A stretch of 64,000 nucleotides of DNA from Lysobacter sp. cf310 (lineage in GTDB: Bacteria; Pseudomonadota; Gammaproteobacteria; Xanthomonadales; Xanthomonadaceae), in NCBI RefSeq assembly GCF_900114355.1, contig NZ_FOSS01000002.1:786773-850772 (forward strand), read 5' to 3'. Shown piece after piece: positions 7,450-16,364 of this stretch. How positions within the stretch are numbered: the stretch's first letter is position 1; the number at the start of each line of letters is the position of its first letter. The notes under the pieces are model-generated. The model was not told the origin of the DNA. It was given only the letters and a program-made list of their open reading frames with translations, and searched no databases. Position numbers and translations under genes: made by a program.

Positions 7450-8709
7450 TTAGGCGGATTGGAGCGCGCGCAGGGCCGCGCGCAGCGGCGTGCGCAGGAT
7501 TGCGGGGCGGCAGCGTTGCAGGTCGACTTTGGGGGTCGCATGCCAGCGCGCGCAGTCGTCGATCGCGCGGGCGATGTCGGCGATCAGGGCCTCGTCGGCG
7601 ACGACGTCCTCTTCCAGGAACAGCGCCTTGACCTCGAATACGCCCTCGCGGCGGTGCGCCTTGGCGTCGAGGCGGCCGACCAGACGACCGCGCGCGAGGA
7701 TGGGAAGCACGAAGTAGCCGTAGCGGCGCTTGGGCTCGGGGGTATAGCACTCCAGGGTGTAGTCGAAGCCGAAGAATTCGCTGGCGCGTTCGCGATCCCA
7801 GACCACCGGATCGAAAGGCGACAGCAAGGTGGCATGGCTTGCGCGCAGGCGTCCCGTCGCGGCCAGCGCGAGCGCGGCGGCGTGGTCGGGATGCACGTAA
7901 GCCGGCGCGTCCCAGCCCTTCACCGCCACCCGCAGCAGGGCGCCCTGCTCCACCAGCGGGTCCAGGTCGGCGTCGCGCAGGCGCGGTTTGGTGCGGTAGT
8001 AGTCGGCGATCCAGCGCGCCTGGGTCAGGCCCAGCGCGCGCACGGACTTGAGCAGGGTCTCGCGCCGTACCGTGGCGATATCCAGGCGCGCGGTGTTCCA
8101 GTCGGGCACGACGCTGCCGGCCACGCGCTCGGTGAGGTCGTAGACGCGGTGAAAGTTCTCGCGCCGCGCGACCATCAGCTCGCCCAGCGCGAACGCGGCT
8201 TCCAGCCAGCGCTTCTCGTCCTTCCAGCCCCACCAGCCGCCGCCGCCCGCCTGCTCGCGCTCGAAGTCGGAGGATTTGACCGGGCCCAGGCCGCGAATGT
8301 GTTCGAGCAGGCGCTCGATCTTGGCGCCGCTGCTGCTGCGATGGGCCTGGGCGTTGCGGATCGCCCAGTGATGGGCGCGCTGCGGCATGGCGTTGCGATG
8401 CAGCAGGTAATCGCTCATCGGCGCGAAGCAGGCTTCGTGGGCCCAGACTTCGAAGATCTCGCGCTGGGCCAGCAGTTCCTCCAACCACGCCTGCGGGTAG
8501 GCGCCCAGGCGCGAATACAGCACCAGGTAGGGGCTACGCGCGACGATGTGGATGGTGTCGATCTGCAGCAATTGCATGCGCGCGATCGCATCCAGCAGGT
8601 CGGCCTTGCGCGCGCGCCGGCGCGGACGCGCGAGCAGGCCTTGCGCGCTCAGGTGCAGCGCACGCGCCTGCGCGAGCGTCAGGACGGGCGCCGCGACCGC
8701 GGTCTTCAT
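7450..8709 (-). CDS. ycaQ: YcaQ/AlkX-family DNA glycosylase
   Basis: A 419-residue protein of the winged-helix YcaQ family, glycosylases that excise bulky alkylated bases and unhook interstrand crosslinks. Visible signs are the N-terminal winged-helix segment (LLDAIARMQLLQIDTIHIVA, followed by RSPYLVLYSRLG), EVWAHEACFAP, and the family signature LLSPFDPVVWDR with FDYTLECY and RRYGYFVLPIL. The start ATG overlaps the stop of the upstream amidohydrolase gene by four bases (ATGA), so the two are translationally coupled. It is the last gene of a five-gene minus-strand run. Confidence 0.85.
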   Translation of the reverse strand: MKTAVAAPVLTLAQARALHLSAQGLLARPRRRARKADLLDAIARMQLLQIDTIHIVARSPYLVLYSRLGAYPQAWLEELLAQREIFEVWAHEACFAPMSDYLLHRNAMPQRAHHWAIRNAQAHRSSSGAKIERLLEHIRGLGPVKSSDFEREQAGGGGWWGWKDEKRWLEAAFALGELMVARRENFHRVYDLTERVAGSVVPDWNTARLDIATVRRETLLKSVRALGLTQARWIADYYRTKPRLRDADLDPLVEQGALLRVAVKGWDAPAYVHPDHAAALALAATGRLRASHATLLSPFDPVVWDRERASEFFGFDYTLECYTPEPKRRYGYFVLPILARGRLVGRLDAKAHRREGVFEVKALFLEEDVVADEALIADIARAIDDCARWHATPKVDLQRCRPAILRTPLRAALRALQSA

Positions 8710-9512
8710 CCGGCCAGGCAGGTCCGCAGCAGTTCGGCCAGCAGCGGCTGCAATTTCGCGGCCTTGGCTTCGTCGTAGGCGAAACTGGCTTCGTCCATGT
8801 AGTTGCGCTGGCTCAGCTCCAACTGCACCGCCTGCACGCCGGTCTCGGGCGAGGCGTAGTGACGGGTGATGTAGCCGCCCTTGAAGCGGCCGTTGACGAT
8901 CCAGTCGTAGCCGCCCTGCCCGGCCAGCGCCGCTTCCAGGCGCGTCTGCAGCTGCGGCGAGCAGCTGGCGCCGCCGGAGGTGCCCAGGTTGAGGTCCGGC
9001 AGCCGGCCTTCGAACAGGAACGGCAGTTCGCTGCCCTTGATCGAGTGGCCTTCCCACAGCACCACGCGGCCGTGTTCGCCGCGCAGGCGCGCGAGCTCGG
9101 CGTCGAGGTTCTCGTGGTACGGGCGCCAGTATTTGTCGACGCGCTCGGCGACTTCCTCCGGCGACGGCGCCTGACCGTCCAGATACACCGGCTCGCCGGT
9201 GAACTGCACCGCCGGACACAGGCCGGTGGTGTTCTGGCCCGGGTACAGCGAGGTGTCGTCGGGCGGGCGGTTGAGGTCGACCACGTAGCGCGAATAACGC
9301 GGCACCAGGATCGAGGCGCCGAGCTCGCGCGCGAACGCATACAGCCTGGACACGTGCCAGTCGGTATCGGGCGCGCGCCGCGCCGAGGGCTGCATGCGTT
9401 CGGCCAGCGCTGGCGGGATCGCACTACCGTCGTGCGGCAGGCTGATCAGCAGCGGCGCACTGCCGTGATGGAGTTCGAAGACCGGTTCGGTCGGCGCGGG
9501 GACGGTGCTCAT
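8706..9512 (-). CDS. hutG: N-formylglutamate deformylase
   Basis: A 268-residue member of the N-formylglutamate amidohydrolase family, which releases formate from N-formyl-L-glutamate in histidine breakdown. Motifs are LLISLPHDGSAIP, DTDWHVSRLY, YVVDLNRPPDDTSLYPGQ and VVLWEGHSIKGS; the His, Asp and Glu residues here are the zinc-site candidates. The C-terminal part has GRFKGGYITRHYASPETGVQ. No other hut genes are nearby, so a different N-formyl or N-acyl substrate is possible. It starts six bases after an S9 peptidase gene and overlaps the following glycosylase gene by four bases. Confidence 0.85.
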   Translation of the reverse strand: MSTVPAPTEPVFELHHGSAPLLISLPHDGSAIPPALAERMQPSARRAPDTDWHVSRLYAFARELGASILVPRYSRYVVDLNRPPDDTSLYPGQNTTGLCPAVQFTGEPVYLDGQAPSPEEVAERVDKYWRPYHENLDAELARLRGEHGRVVLWEGHSIKGSELPFLFEGRLPDLNLGTSGGASCSPQLQTRLEAALAGQGGYDWIVNGRFKGGYITRHYASPETGVQAVQLELSQRNYMDEASFAYDEAKAAKLQPLLAELLRTCLAG

Positions 9513-9518
9513 GGCGGT

Positions 9519-11597
9519 TCAGGGTTTCAGTTGGCGCTCGAAGAAGGCCATGGTACTGCGGTGCACCTGCATCCAGGTCGCGTAGCGCAGGAAGAAGTGG
9601 TCTTCGTCGGGGATGACCAGGGTTTCCAGCGCCACGCCGCGCGCGCGCAGGCGCTCGACCAGGTCCACGCTCTGGCTGAATTTGACCGCGCGGTCGTCGT
9701 CGCCGTGCACGAACAGCACCGGCGAGCGCCAGTTCTCGACCTGCGCGACCGGCGAGGACTGCCCCGCCAGCTCCAGCTCGTCGGGCTTGAGGCCCCACAG
9801 GCCGCTGTTGTCGCCGCCCTTGGCGCTCTCGCGCCAGTCGTGCACGCCGTGGCGGTCGACGCCGGCGGCGAACAGGTCGGAATTGCGCGACAGGGCCTGC
9901 GCGGTCAGATAGCCGCCGTAGGAGCCGCCGTAGATGCCGATACGGCGCGCGTCGACCTCCGCCAGGCCGGCCAGGTGCGCGCGTGCGGCCAGCACGTCCT
10001 CGTATTCGCTGGCGCCGCGCGGCCCCTGCTTGGCCGCGCGCCGGAACGCCTGGCCGTAGCCGGTGCCGGCGCGGAAGTTCAGCGCCAGCACCACGAAGCC
10101 GCGGCTGGCCAGCCACTGGTTGCTGGCGTAGTCGTTGTAGTAGTAGCTGCTGTAGTGCCAGCCCGGCAGCATCTGCCGGATCGGCCCGCCGTGCACGTAG
10201 ATCAGCGCGGGGCGCTTGCCCTTGAAGCTGGCCGGCGGCAGGAACACGGTCGCATGCGAGACCACGCCGTCGGCGGCGCGCAGCGTCAGCGTCTTGGGCT
10301 CGACCAGCGCCTGCGCCGGGAACGCCGCCGGCAGCTGCGCGGGGAAGATCCGGCGCGGCTCGCCGCCCGCGGCGGGCATCACCGCGATCGCGGTCGGACG
10401 GCGTGCATCGGCGTGGCGGAACGCGATCCATTGCGCGCCGGACAGCGGCAACGGGTCGGTGGCGATCTGGCCGTCGCCGCTCAGCCGCTTGGGCGCCGCG
10501 CCCGCGACGGCCGCGTACAACTGGCGGCGTTCGATGTCGTCGCAGTTGGCGCTGTAGACCAGGGTGCCGGTCTCGCTCAGGCCCGCGGTTTCGACTTCGC
10601 AGTCGCCGCGGCTGACCGCGACCGGCGCGCCGCCCTCGGGCGACAGCGCATACCAGTGCAGCCAGCCGCTTTCTTCCGAACCGAACAGCAGGCGGCCGTC
10701 GCGGCCCCAGCGCAGCGGCTCGGGTACCGCGAACTGGGCGTAGCCGCCGGCCGTGTCGCCGGAGCGGAACAAGCGACGCGCCACGCCGCTGTCGGCGTCG
10801 GCGATCCAGACCTCGAAGGGATTGGCCGCGGTCAGATCGAAGGCCTGGCCCGGGCGCGTGCCGGCGGTGCGCAGGAAGGCGATGCGTTTGCCGTCCGGCG
10901 ACCACACCGGCGCGCTGTCGTTGTTGTAGTCCGGCGCGATCCAGCGCACCGAGCGTGCAGCCAGATCGAGCACGCCGACGAAGCTGTGATCGCCGCGGTT
11001 GCTGACGAACAGCAGACGGCCGCCGTCCGGCGAGAAGCCGGCCGCACTGTTGGCGCCGCGCGTCTTCAGCAGCGCTTCCACGCACCAGGCCGGCGTCTTG
11101 GCGAACGCATGCGCATAGCAGCCCACGCCTTTGCCCTGCACGATCAGCGCGTCGCCGCCGGGCGCGAAGCTCACGCTACGACCCGCGGCCACGCGCTTGG
11201 GCGCGCTCGCGCCGTCGGTGGGCACCGCCCATACCGCCTGTTCGGCGCCGTCGGGATCGCCGGTGGGATTGCTGGCGTTGCCCGCCGCGTCCGGACCGCC
11301 GCCGCGCACATAAGCCAGGGTGCGGCCGTCGGCGCTGAGCGCGAGCGAGCTCAGCAACTGGCCGTCGTCTTCGCTGTAATCGGTGAGCTTGCGCGGCGCG
11401 AACTCCGGCGCGCGCGCGACCCAGAGGTTGCGCGCGCCGCGCTCGTTCGACACCCAGGCGATGACCGGCGCCTTGGCCGCGGCCACCGGCGCTTCCGGCT
11501 GCGGTGCGGACAGCAGGTCGGCGATCTCCATGCCCTGCGCCGACGGCGCGCCGACCAGCGCGCCCACCAACATCCAACCCTGCCACCGCTGCCTCAT
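9519..11597 (-). CDS. S9 prolyl oligopeptidase-family peptidase
   Basis: A 692-residue exported serine peptidase. A signal peptide (MRQRWQGWMLVGALVGAPSA) precedes an N-terminal WD40-like beta-propeller (repeats such as FSPDGGRLLFVSNRGD and WSPDGKRIAFLR) and a C-terminal alpha/beta-hydrolase domain. Catalytic residues: Ser559 in GIYGGSYGGYLT, Asp at about 635 in HGDDDRAVKF, and His667 in PDEDHFFLRY. S9 enzymes cleave short peptides, often after proline or as dipeptidyl peptidases. It lies between glutathione reductase (55 bases upstream) and the HutG-like gene (six bases downstream). Confidence 0.9.
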   Translation of the reverse strand: MRQRWQGWMLVGALVGAPSAQGMEIADLLSAPQPEAPVAAAKAPVIAWVSNERGARNLWVARAPEFAPRKLTDYSEDDGQLLSSLALSADGRTLAYVRGGGPDAAGNASNPTGDPDGAEQAVWAVPTDGASAPKRVAAGRSVSFAPGGDALIVQGKGVGCYAHAFAKTPAWCVEALLKTRGANSAAGFSPDGGRLLFVSNRGDHSFVGVLDLAARSVRWIAPDYNNDSAPVWSPDGKRIAFLRTAGTRPGQAFDLTAANPFEVWIADADSGVARRLFRSGDTAGGYAQFAVPEPLRWGRDGRLLFGSEESGWLHWYALSPEGGAPVAVSRGDCEVETAGLSETGTLVYSANCDDIERRQLYAAVAGAAPKRLSGDGQIATDPLPLSGAQWIAFRHADARRPTAIAVMPAAGGEPRRIFPAQLPAAFPAQALVEPKTLTLRAADGVVSHATVFLPPASFKGKRPALIYVHGGPIRQMLPGWHYSSYYYNDYASNQWLASRGFVVLALNFRAGTGYGQAFRRAAKQGPRGASEYEDVLAARAHLAGLAEVDARRIGIYGGSYGGYLTAQALSRNSDLFAAGVDRHGVHDWRESAKGGDNSGLWGLKPDELELAGQSSPVAQVENWRSPVLFVHGDDDRAVKFSQSVDLVERLRARGVALETLVIPDEDHFFLRYATWMQVHRSTMAFFERQLKP

Positions 11598-11652
11598 GCG
11601 TTTCGCTCCGTGATTGTTGGATACGGGTGTTCGGTACGGCCGCTACCGCGAC

Positions 11653-13008
11653 TCAACGCATCAGCACCACTTCCTCGGCGCTGGTGGGGTGGATCGCGAT
11701 GGTGTCGCGCAGGTCGTCGAGGGAAATCCCGCGTTTGAGCGCGACCGCGAAGCCCTGCAGGATCTCGTCGGCGGCCTCGCCCATCAAGTGGATGCCGACC
11801 ACGTGGCGCTCGTCGCCGATGCAGATCAGTTTGAACAGACTGCGCTGCGGAGAATTGGCCAAAGCGTGCAACATCGGCCGGAAGCCGGCGCGGTACACGT
11901 GCACCTGGTCGCCGTGGCGCTCGCGCGCCTGCGCTTCGGTCAGGCCGACCTGGCCCAGCGGCGGGTGCGAAAACACCACGGTGGGAATGTCGCGCTGATC
12001 CAGCAACGCACTGGCGCCGCCGTAGAGGCGGTCCATGAGCCGGCGCGCGGCCGCGATCGCGACCGGGGTCAGGGCCGGATTGGCGGTGACGTCGCCGACC
12101 GCGTGGATGCCTTCGACATTGGTGGAATGGCGCACGTCGACCTGGACATAGCCGTCCGCGTCGGTGAGCACGCCGGCCGCGGCCAGATCCAGGGATTCGG
12201 TGCTGGCGCGGCGCCCGGTCGCGAACAGCAGGCGGTCGTAGCGCTCGCTCAGCGCGCCGGCGGCGTCGCGCAGGCGCACGCCCTCGCCGTCGCGTTCGAC
12301 CGCGGCCAGGTGGTAGCCGAACTGCAGATGCACGCCGGCGTGGCGGTAGTCCTCGGCCAGCTGATCGACCAGCTCGCTGTCGAAGCCGTCCAACAGCTTG
12401 TTGCGCACCAGCAGGTCGACGCGGCTGCCCAGCGCCTGCAGCAGGCCGGCCAGTTCGACCGCGATGTAGCCGCCGCCGACGATGGCCACGCGCTCGGGCG
12501 CGGCGGCCCATTGGAAGAAATCGTCGGACACGCCGCCCAGTTCGGCGCCCGGCAGCGCCGGCCGCAGCGGATGCCCGCCGGTGGCGATCAGGATGTTGCC
12601 GGCGCTCAGGCGTACGCCGTCCATGCATTCGATGGTGCGCGCGTCGATGAAGCGCGCGCGCATCGGCGCGACCACGATGCCGGCCGCGTCCAGGCGGCGG
12701 CGGTAGCTGTCGTGGATGTTGGCGATGTAGCGCTGGCGATGGGCGATGAAGGTCGGCCAGTCCAGCGCCGGCGTTTCGCCGACATCGAAGCCCAGATCGC
12801 GCGCCATGCGCAGGCGACCGGCGACGTCGGCGGCCAGCCACATCGCCTTCTTGGGCACGCAGCCGACGTTGACGCAGGTGCCGCCCAGCAGATGCGGTTC
12901 CAGCAGGGCGACGCGGGCGCCGTGTTCGGCAGCGCGGAAGGCGCCGGCCAGGCCGCCGGAACCGCCGCCGATCACGATCAGGTCGAAGTCGCGTAGTACG
13001 TCGCTCAT
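11653..13008 (-). CDS. gor: glutathione-disulfide reductase
   Basis: Uses NADPH to reduce oxidised glutathione in the cytoplasm. The 451-residue product has the N-terminal FAD dinucleotide motif (IVIGGGSGGLAGAFRAAEHG), the redox pair Cys45/Cys50 in GGTCVNVGCVPKK, the NAD(P) motif VAIVGGGYIAVELAGLL followed by VDLLVRN, the second FAD motif HAVGDVT, and the dimer-domain active-site end AIHPTSAEE. The start ATG overlaps the stop of the upstream oxidase gene by four bases. The RN after the second nucleotide motif fits NADPH specificity, so glutathione reductase is preferred over lipoamide dehydrogenase. Confidence 0.9.
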   Translation of the reverse strand: MSDVLRDFDLIVIGGGSGGLAGAFRAAEHGARVALLEPHLLGGTCVNVGCVPKKAMWLAADVAGRLRMARDLGFDVGETPALDWPTFIAHRQRYIANIHDSYRRRLDAAGIVVAPMRARFIDARTIECMDGVRLSAGNILIATGGHPLRPALPGAELGGVSDDFFQWAAAPERVAIVGGGYIAVELAGLLQALGSRVDLLVRNKLLDGFDSELVDQLAEDYRHAGVHLQFGYHLAAVERDGEGVRLRDAAGALSERYDRLLFATGRRASTESLDLAAAGVLTDADGYVQVDVRHSTNVEGIHAVGDVTANPALTPVAIAAARRLMDRLYGGASALLDQRDIPTVVFSHPPLGQVGLTEAQARERHGDQVHVYRAGFRPMLHALANSPQRSLFKLICIGDERHVVGIHLMGEAADEILQGFAVALKRGISLDDLRDTIAIHPTSAEEVVLMR

Positions 13009-14297
13009 GCGAATCGCTCCGGTCGGTACGGCGTGGGGTCGAGCGCGGGCGCGCGCCCGGCGATCAGGTCGGCGACGAGTTGGCCGGTGCCGGCGCTCAT
13101 GCTCACGCCCATCATGCCGTGTCCGGTCGCCAGCCACAGGCCGTCGCGGCCGGGCACGCGGCCGATCAACGGGATGTCGTCGCTGCTCATCGGACGCCAG
13201 CCGTACCAGCGCTCGCGTTCGACCGGGCCGACCGGTTCGTGCAGGTACTCGGCGGCGCCGCGCTCCAGCGCGGCCAGGCGGCGCGGATTGAGGCTGTCGT
13301 CGTAGCCGGAAAATTCCATGGTGCTGCCCAGGCGGTAGCCGCTGCCCCAGGTGGTCACGCAGACCTTGCGCTCGCGCAGCACCACCGGGCGACGCGGCAC
13401 GCGCGCCGGGCGGTCGTAGGTGATCGAATAGCCCTTGCCGGGCTGGATCGCGCGCTTGAGCCCGGCCAGACCGATCGCGTCGGACAGCTGCGGCGACCAC
13501 GCGCCCAGCGCGAGCACGACCTCGCGCGCACGCAGCACCCCCTGGCTGGTGCCTAGCGCGACGCCCGCGCCGCTGGTGTCCAGCGTCTGCAGGCGGCAGC
13601 CTTCGACGATCACGCCGCCGCGCGCGCGCACCGCTTGCGCCAACGCATCGACGTAGCTATCCGGGCGCAGCACCGCGTCGTGGTCGAAGCGGATCGCGCC
13701 GGCGACGCCGGGTTTGAAGGCGGGGTCTTCGGCCTCGTAGCGGCGGCCGTCGACGAGCTCGACGCGAATGCCGAGCTCGCGCAGCAGGTCGAGTTCGATC
13801 TGGCCGGCCGCGAAGGCGCGTTCGTCGCGAAACACGTAGTCGACGCCGCTTTGTTCGAATTCGCATTGCAAACCGTAGTCGCGCACCCAGTCCTGCAGGC
13901 GCGCGCGCGAATCGTTGAGCAGCGCCGATTTGGCCAAGGCGCTCTGGCGCCAGTCGCGCGCATTGCAACGCAGCGCGAAACGCAACAGCCAGCCCCACAG
14001 GCGCGGATCCAGGCGCGGGTGCACGTACAGCGGCGCATCCGGCGTGAGCATCCAGCGCAAGGCCTGCGTAATCACCCCGGGCGCGGCCAGCGGTGTGGCG
14101 TGGCTGGGCGTAATCGTTCCACAGTTTCCGTGCGAACTGCCGCTGCCCAGGGTCTGGGCTTCGAGCACGCAGACCCGGCGGCCGTCGTTCAGCAAGGCCA
14201 GCGCCGAGGTCAGACCGATGACGCCGCCGCCGACGACGGCGATGTCCGTATCGCGCAGCGCGTCCGCGCGCGCGTTTTGCAGGGATTCACTCGACAA
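13005..14297 (-). CDS. DadA-like FAD-dependent D-amino acid dehydrogenase
   Basis: A DAO-fold flavoenzyme that deaminates D-amino acids or related amines and passes electrons on. Motifs: IAVVGGGVIGLTSALAL (FAD), GSGSSHGNCGTITPSH, the C-terminal WYGWRPMSSDDIPLIG and TGHGMMGVSMSAGTGQLVAD, all typical of DadA. No ATG lies in frame near the FAD motif. The TTG chosen gives 430 residues, the usual DadA length; the frame also runs open to a TTG at 14495, but that extension is low-complexity and lies over the divergent protease promoter. Coupled by four bases to gor. Confidence 0.8.
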   Translation of the reverse strand: MSSESLQNARADALRDTDIAVVGGGVIGLTSALALLNDGRRVCVLEAQTLGSGSSHGNCGTITPSHATPLAAPGVITQALRWMLTPDAPLYVHPRLDPRLWGWLLRFALRCNARDWRQSALAKSALLNDSRARLQDWVRDYGLQCEFEQSGVDYVFRDERAFAAGQIELDLLRELGIRVELVDGRRYEAEDPAFKPGVAGAIRFDHDAVLRPDSYVDALAQAVRARGGVIVEGCRLQTLDTSGAGVALGTSQGVLRAREVVLALGAWSPQLSDAIGLAGLKRAIQPGKGYSITYDRPARVPRRPVVLRERKVCVTTWGSGYRLGSTMEFSGYDDSLNPRRLAALERGAAEYLHEPVGPVERERWYGWRPMSSDDIPLIGRVPGRDGLWLATGHGMMGVSMSAGTGQLVADLIAGRAPALDPTPYRPERFA

Positions 14298-14527
14298 GGC
14301 AGTGCTCGGGTCGATCGAAGATCCGGAAGTGTGACCGCAATCCGGCGACGGGCGCCATTCGCGGCTTGCGCCATCGAAAAACGCGGCGCGGCCGCACTTA
14401 CGGTTCAAAGACTCGGCGAGCAAACGCTGCAGCGATGCGCCAGCCCGCGTGAGTAACGGAATAAAACAGTAACGGATGTGGACTCCATCCACCAACCATC
14501 TTTCGACACCTTTGGGGACTCACGCAC

Positions 14528-16312
14528 ATGCAAGCGAAGACCGCCCTGCTTAGCGCCGCCATCGTCGGCGCGCTCACCCTCCTGGCCAGCCAGTCCGAAA
14601 CGCTCTCCCACGCCGTGCAGCGCCACGCGCAGGGCCCGGACCAGGGCGCGGCCGCCAACACCGCAGCCGACCGCGCCGCCCATGCGCATCCGGCCGGCAG
14701 CGGCCTGCAGCCCCTGCCGGGACGGACCGCCGACGGCGCCCGCCCCGGCAGCGAGCAGATGTTCGCCTCGACCTCGCCCGCCGAAGCCGACGCCTCGCCG
14801 GCCGCGGACCGCGCACGCGGCCTGCTCGAAGGCGCGGCCGCGCGCGAAGCGCACCGCGTCGCCGCCGACGGTTTCGTCGCCCGCGACGTGATCGTCGACC
14901 GCGACGGCACCGAGCACGTGCGCATCGACCGCAGCTACCAGGGCCTGCCGGTGATCGGCGGCGACATGGTCGTGCATACGCGCAACGGCAAGCTGCTCTC
15001 GATCACCCAGGGCGACGAGATGAAGACGTTCGCCCGCCCGGGCACCAAGCCCACGCTGAGTGCGGCCCAGGCCGAGGTCGAAGCCGGCGCGGCCTTCGAC
15101 GGCACCGTGACCGAGATCGAATCGACGCGTCTGGTGGTGTTCGCGCGCGGCGGCCAGCCGACCCTGGCCTATCAGGTCGACCTGCTCGGCGATCGCCGCA
15201 ACGATCAGGCGCCGGGCAACATGACCTATTACCTCGATGCCGCCAACGGCAGAGTCCTGCTGGAAGACGACCGCTTCCACTCCGCCGCCGCCACCGGCAC
15301 CGGCAAGACCCTGACCCTGGGCAACGTCGGCATCGGCACCAACTCGGTCAGCGGCGGCTTCCAGATGACCGACGTCAGCCGCGGCAGCGGTTCGACCTGG
15401 GATGCCAACAACCGCCAGAGCACCTCGGGCGCCACGCTGTTCAGCGACAGCGACAACAGCTGGGGCAACAACACCGTCTCCGATCGCGCCACCGTCGCCG
15501 CCGACGCCCACTACGGCGTCGCCGCCACCTGGGACTATTACAAGAACACCCATGCCCGCAACGGCATCTCCAACAACGGCGCCGGCGCCAAGAGCTACGT
15601 CCACTACGGCACCAACTACGTCAACGCCGGCTGGAACGGCGTGATGATCTACGGCGACGGCGACGGCGTGACCTACCGCCCGCTGGTGGCGCTGGACGTG
15701 GCCGGCCATGAGATGACCCATGGCGTGACCGGCGCCACCGCGCGCCTGGGCTACTACAGCGTCAAGGACGCCGGCGGCCTCAACGAGGCGGTGTCGGACA
15801 TCTTCGGCACCCTGGTGGAGTTCACCGTCAACAACGTCAACGACCCGGGCGACTTCGTGATCGGCGAGGAAATCTTCATCAGCAATCCCGGCGACAAGAA
15901 GGGGCTGCGCCTGATGTTCAAGCAGGACGCCGACGGCAAGTCCTTCGCCTGCTATCCGGCCGGCGGTTTCAGCGCGTCGCTGGCCTATCAGCGCGGACCG
16001 CACGATCCGCACAACACCTCCGGCGTCGGCAACCGCCAGTTCTATCTGCTCAGCCAGGGCGCCGTGGCGCCCAGCGGCTTCGGCTATACCAATGCGCAGA
16101 TGGTCTGCAACGGCGACACCGGCCTCATCGGCATCGGCCGCGCCAAGGCCGGCGCGATCTGGTACCGCGCGCTGACCCGTTACTTCGTGTCCAGCACCAC
16201 CTATCCGCAGGCGCGCACCGGCACCCTGCAGGCGGCCGCGGATCTGTACGGCAGCGGCTCGGCCGAGTATCAGGCCGTGGCGCGCGCCTGGTCGGCGGCG
16301 GCGGTGAACTGA
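14528..16312 (+). CDS. secreted M4-family neutral metalloprotease
   Basis: A thermolysin-type zinc endopeptidase made as a 594-residue precursor. After the export signal (MQAKTALLSAAIVGALTLLA) come an FTP-like/PepSY propeptide (RSYQGLPVIGGDMVVH, then PTLAYQVDLLG) and a mature domain probably starting near residue 255 (ATGTGKTLTLG). The zinc site is His394-Glu395-x-x-His398 in GHEMTHGVTG with Glu420 in LNEAVSDIFG. The catalytic His region PHDPHNTSGVGN is present. The protein ends right after the catalytic domain with no C-terminal PPC domain. GGGGA precedes the ATG, and a terminator follows. Confidence 0.93.
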   Translation: MQAKTALLSAAIVGALTLLASQSETLSHAVQRHAQGPDQGAAANTAADRAAHAHPAGSGLQPLPGRTADGARPGSEQMFASTSPAEADASPAADRARGLLEGAAAREAHRVAADGFVARDVIVDRDGTEHVRIDRSYQGLPVIGGDMVVHTRNGKLLSITQGDEMKTFARPGTKPTLSAAQAEVEAGAAFDGTVTEIESTRLVVFARGGQPTLAYQVDLLGDRRNDQAPGNMTYYLDAANGRVLLEDDRFHSAAATGTGKTLTLGNVGIGTNSVSGGFQMTDVSRGSGSTWDANNRQSTSGATLFSDSDNSWGNNTVSDRATVAADAHYGVAATWDYYKNTHARNGISNNGAGAKSYVHYGTNYVNAGWNGVMIYGDGDGVTYRPLVALDVAGHEMTHGVTGATARLGYYSVKDAGGLNEAVSDIFGTLVEFTVNNVNDPGDFVIGEEIFISNPGDKKGLRLMFKQDADGKSFACYPAGGFSASLAYQRGPHDPHNTSGVGNRQFYLLSQGAVAPSGFGYTNAQMVCNGDTGLIGIGRAKAGAIWYRALTRYFVSSTTYPQARTGTLQAAADLYGSGSAEYQAVARAWSAAAVN

Positions 16313-16332
16313 TCCGGCCCGCAGGCGGCACC

Positions 16333-16364
16333 CGAACGGCCCGCACCCGCGGGCCGTTCGTTTT
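16333..16364. terminator. intrinsic terminator after the M4 protease gene
   Basis: Perfect 11-bp stem CGAACGGCCCG / CGGGCCGTTCG with a six-base loop, followed by TTTT. It ends the plus-strand protease transcript just before the convergent DUF418 gene. Confidence 0.85.

Noticed and set aside
8706..9512. Part of a complete histidine-utilisation operon
   Set aside because: No hutH, hutU or hutI in the window, and neighbours have other functions.
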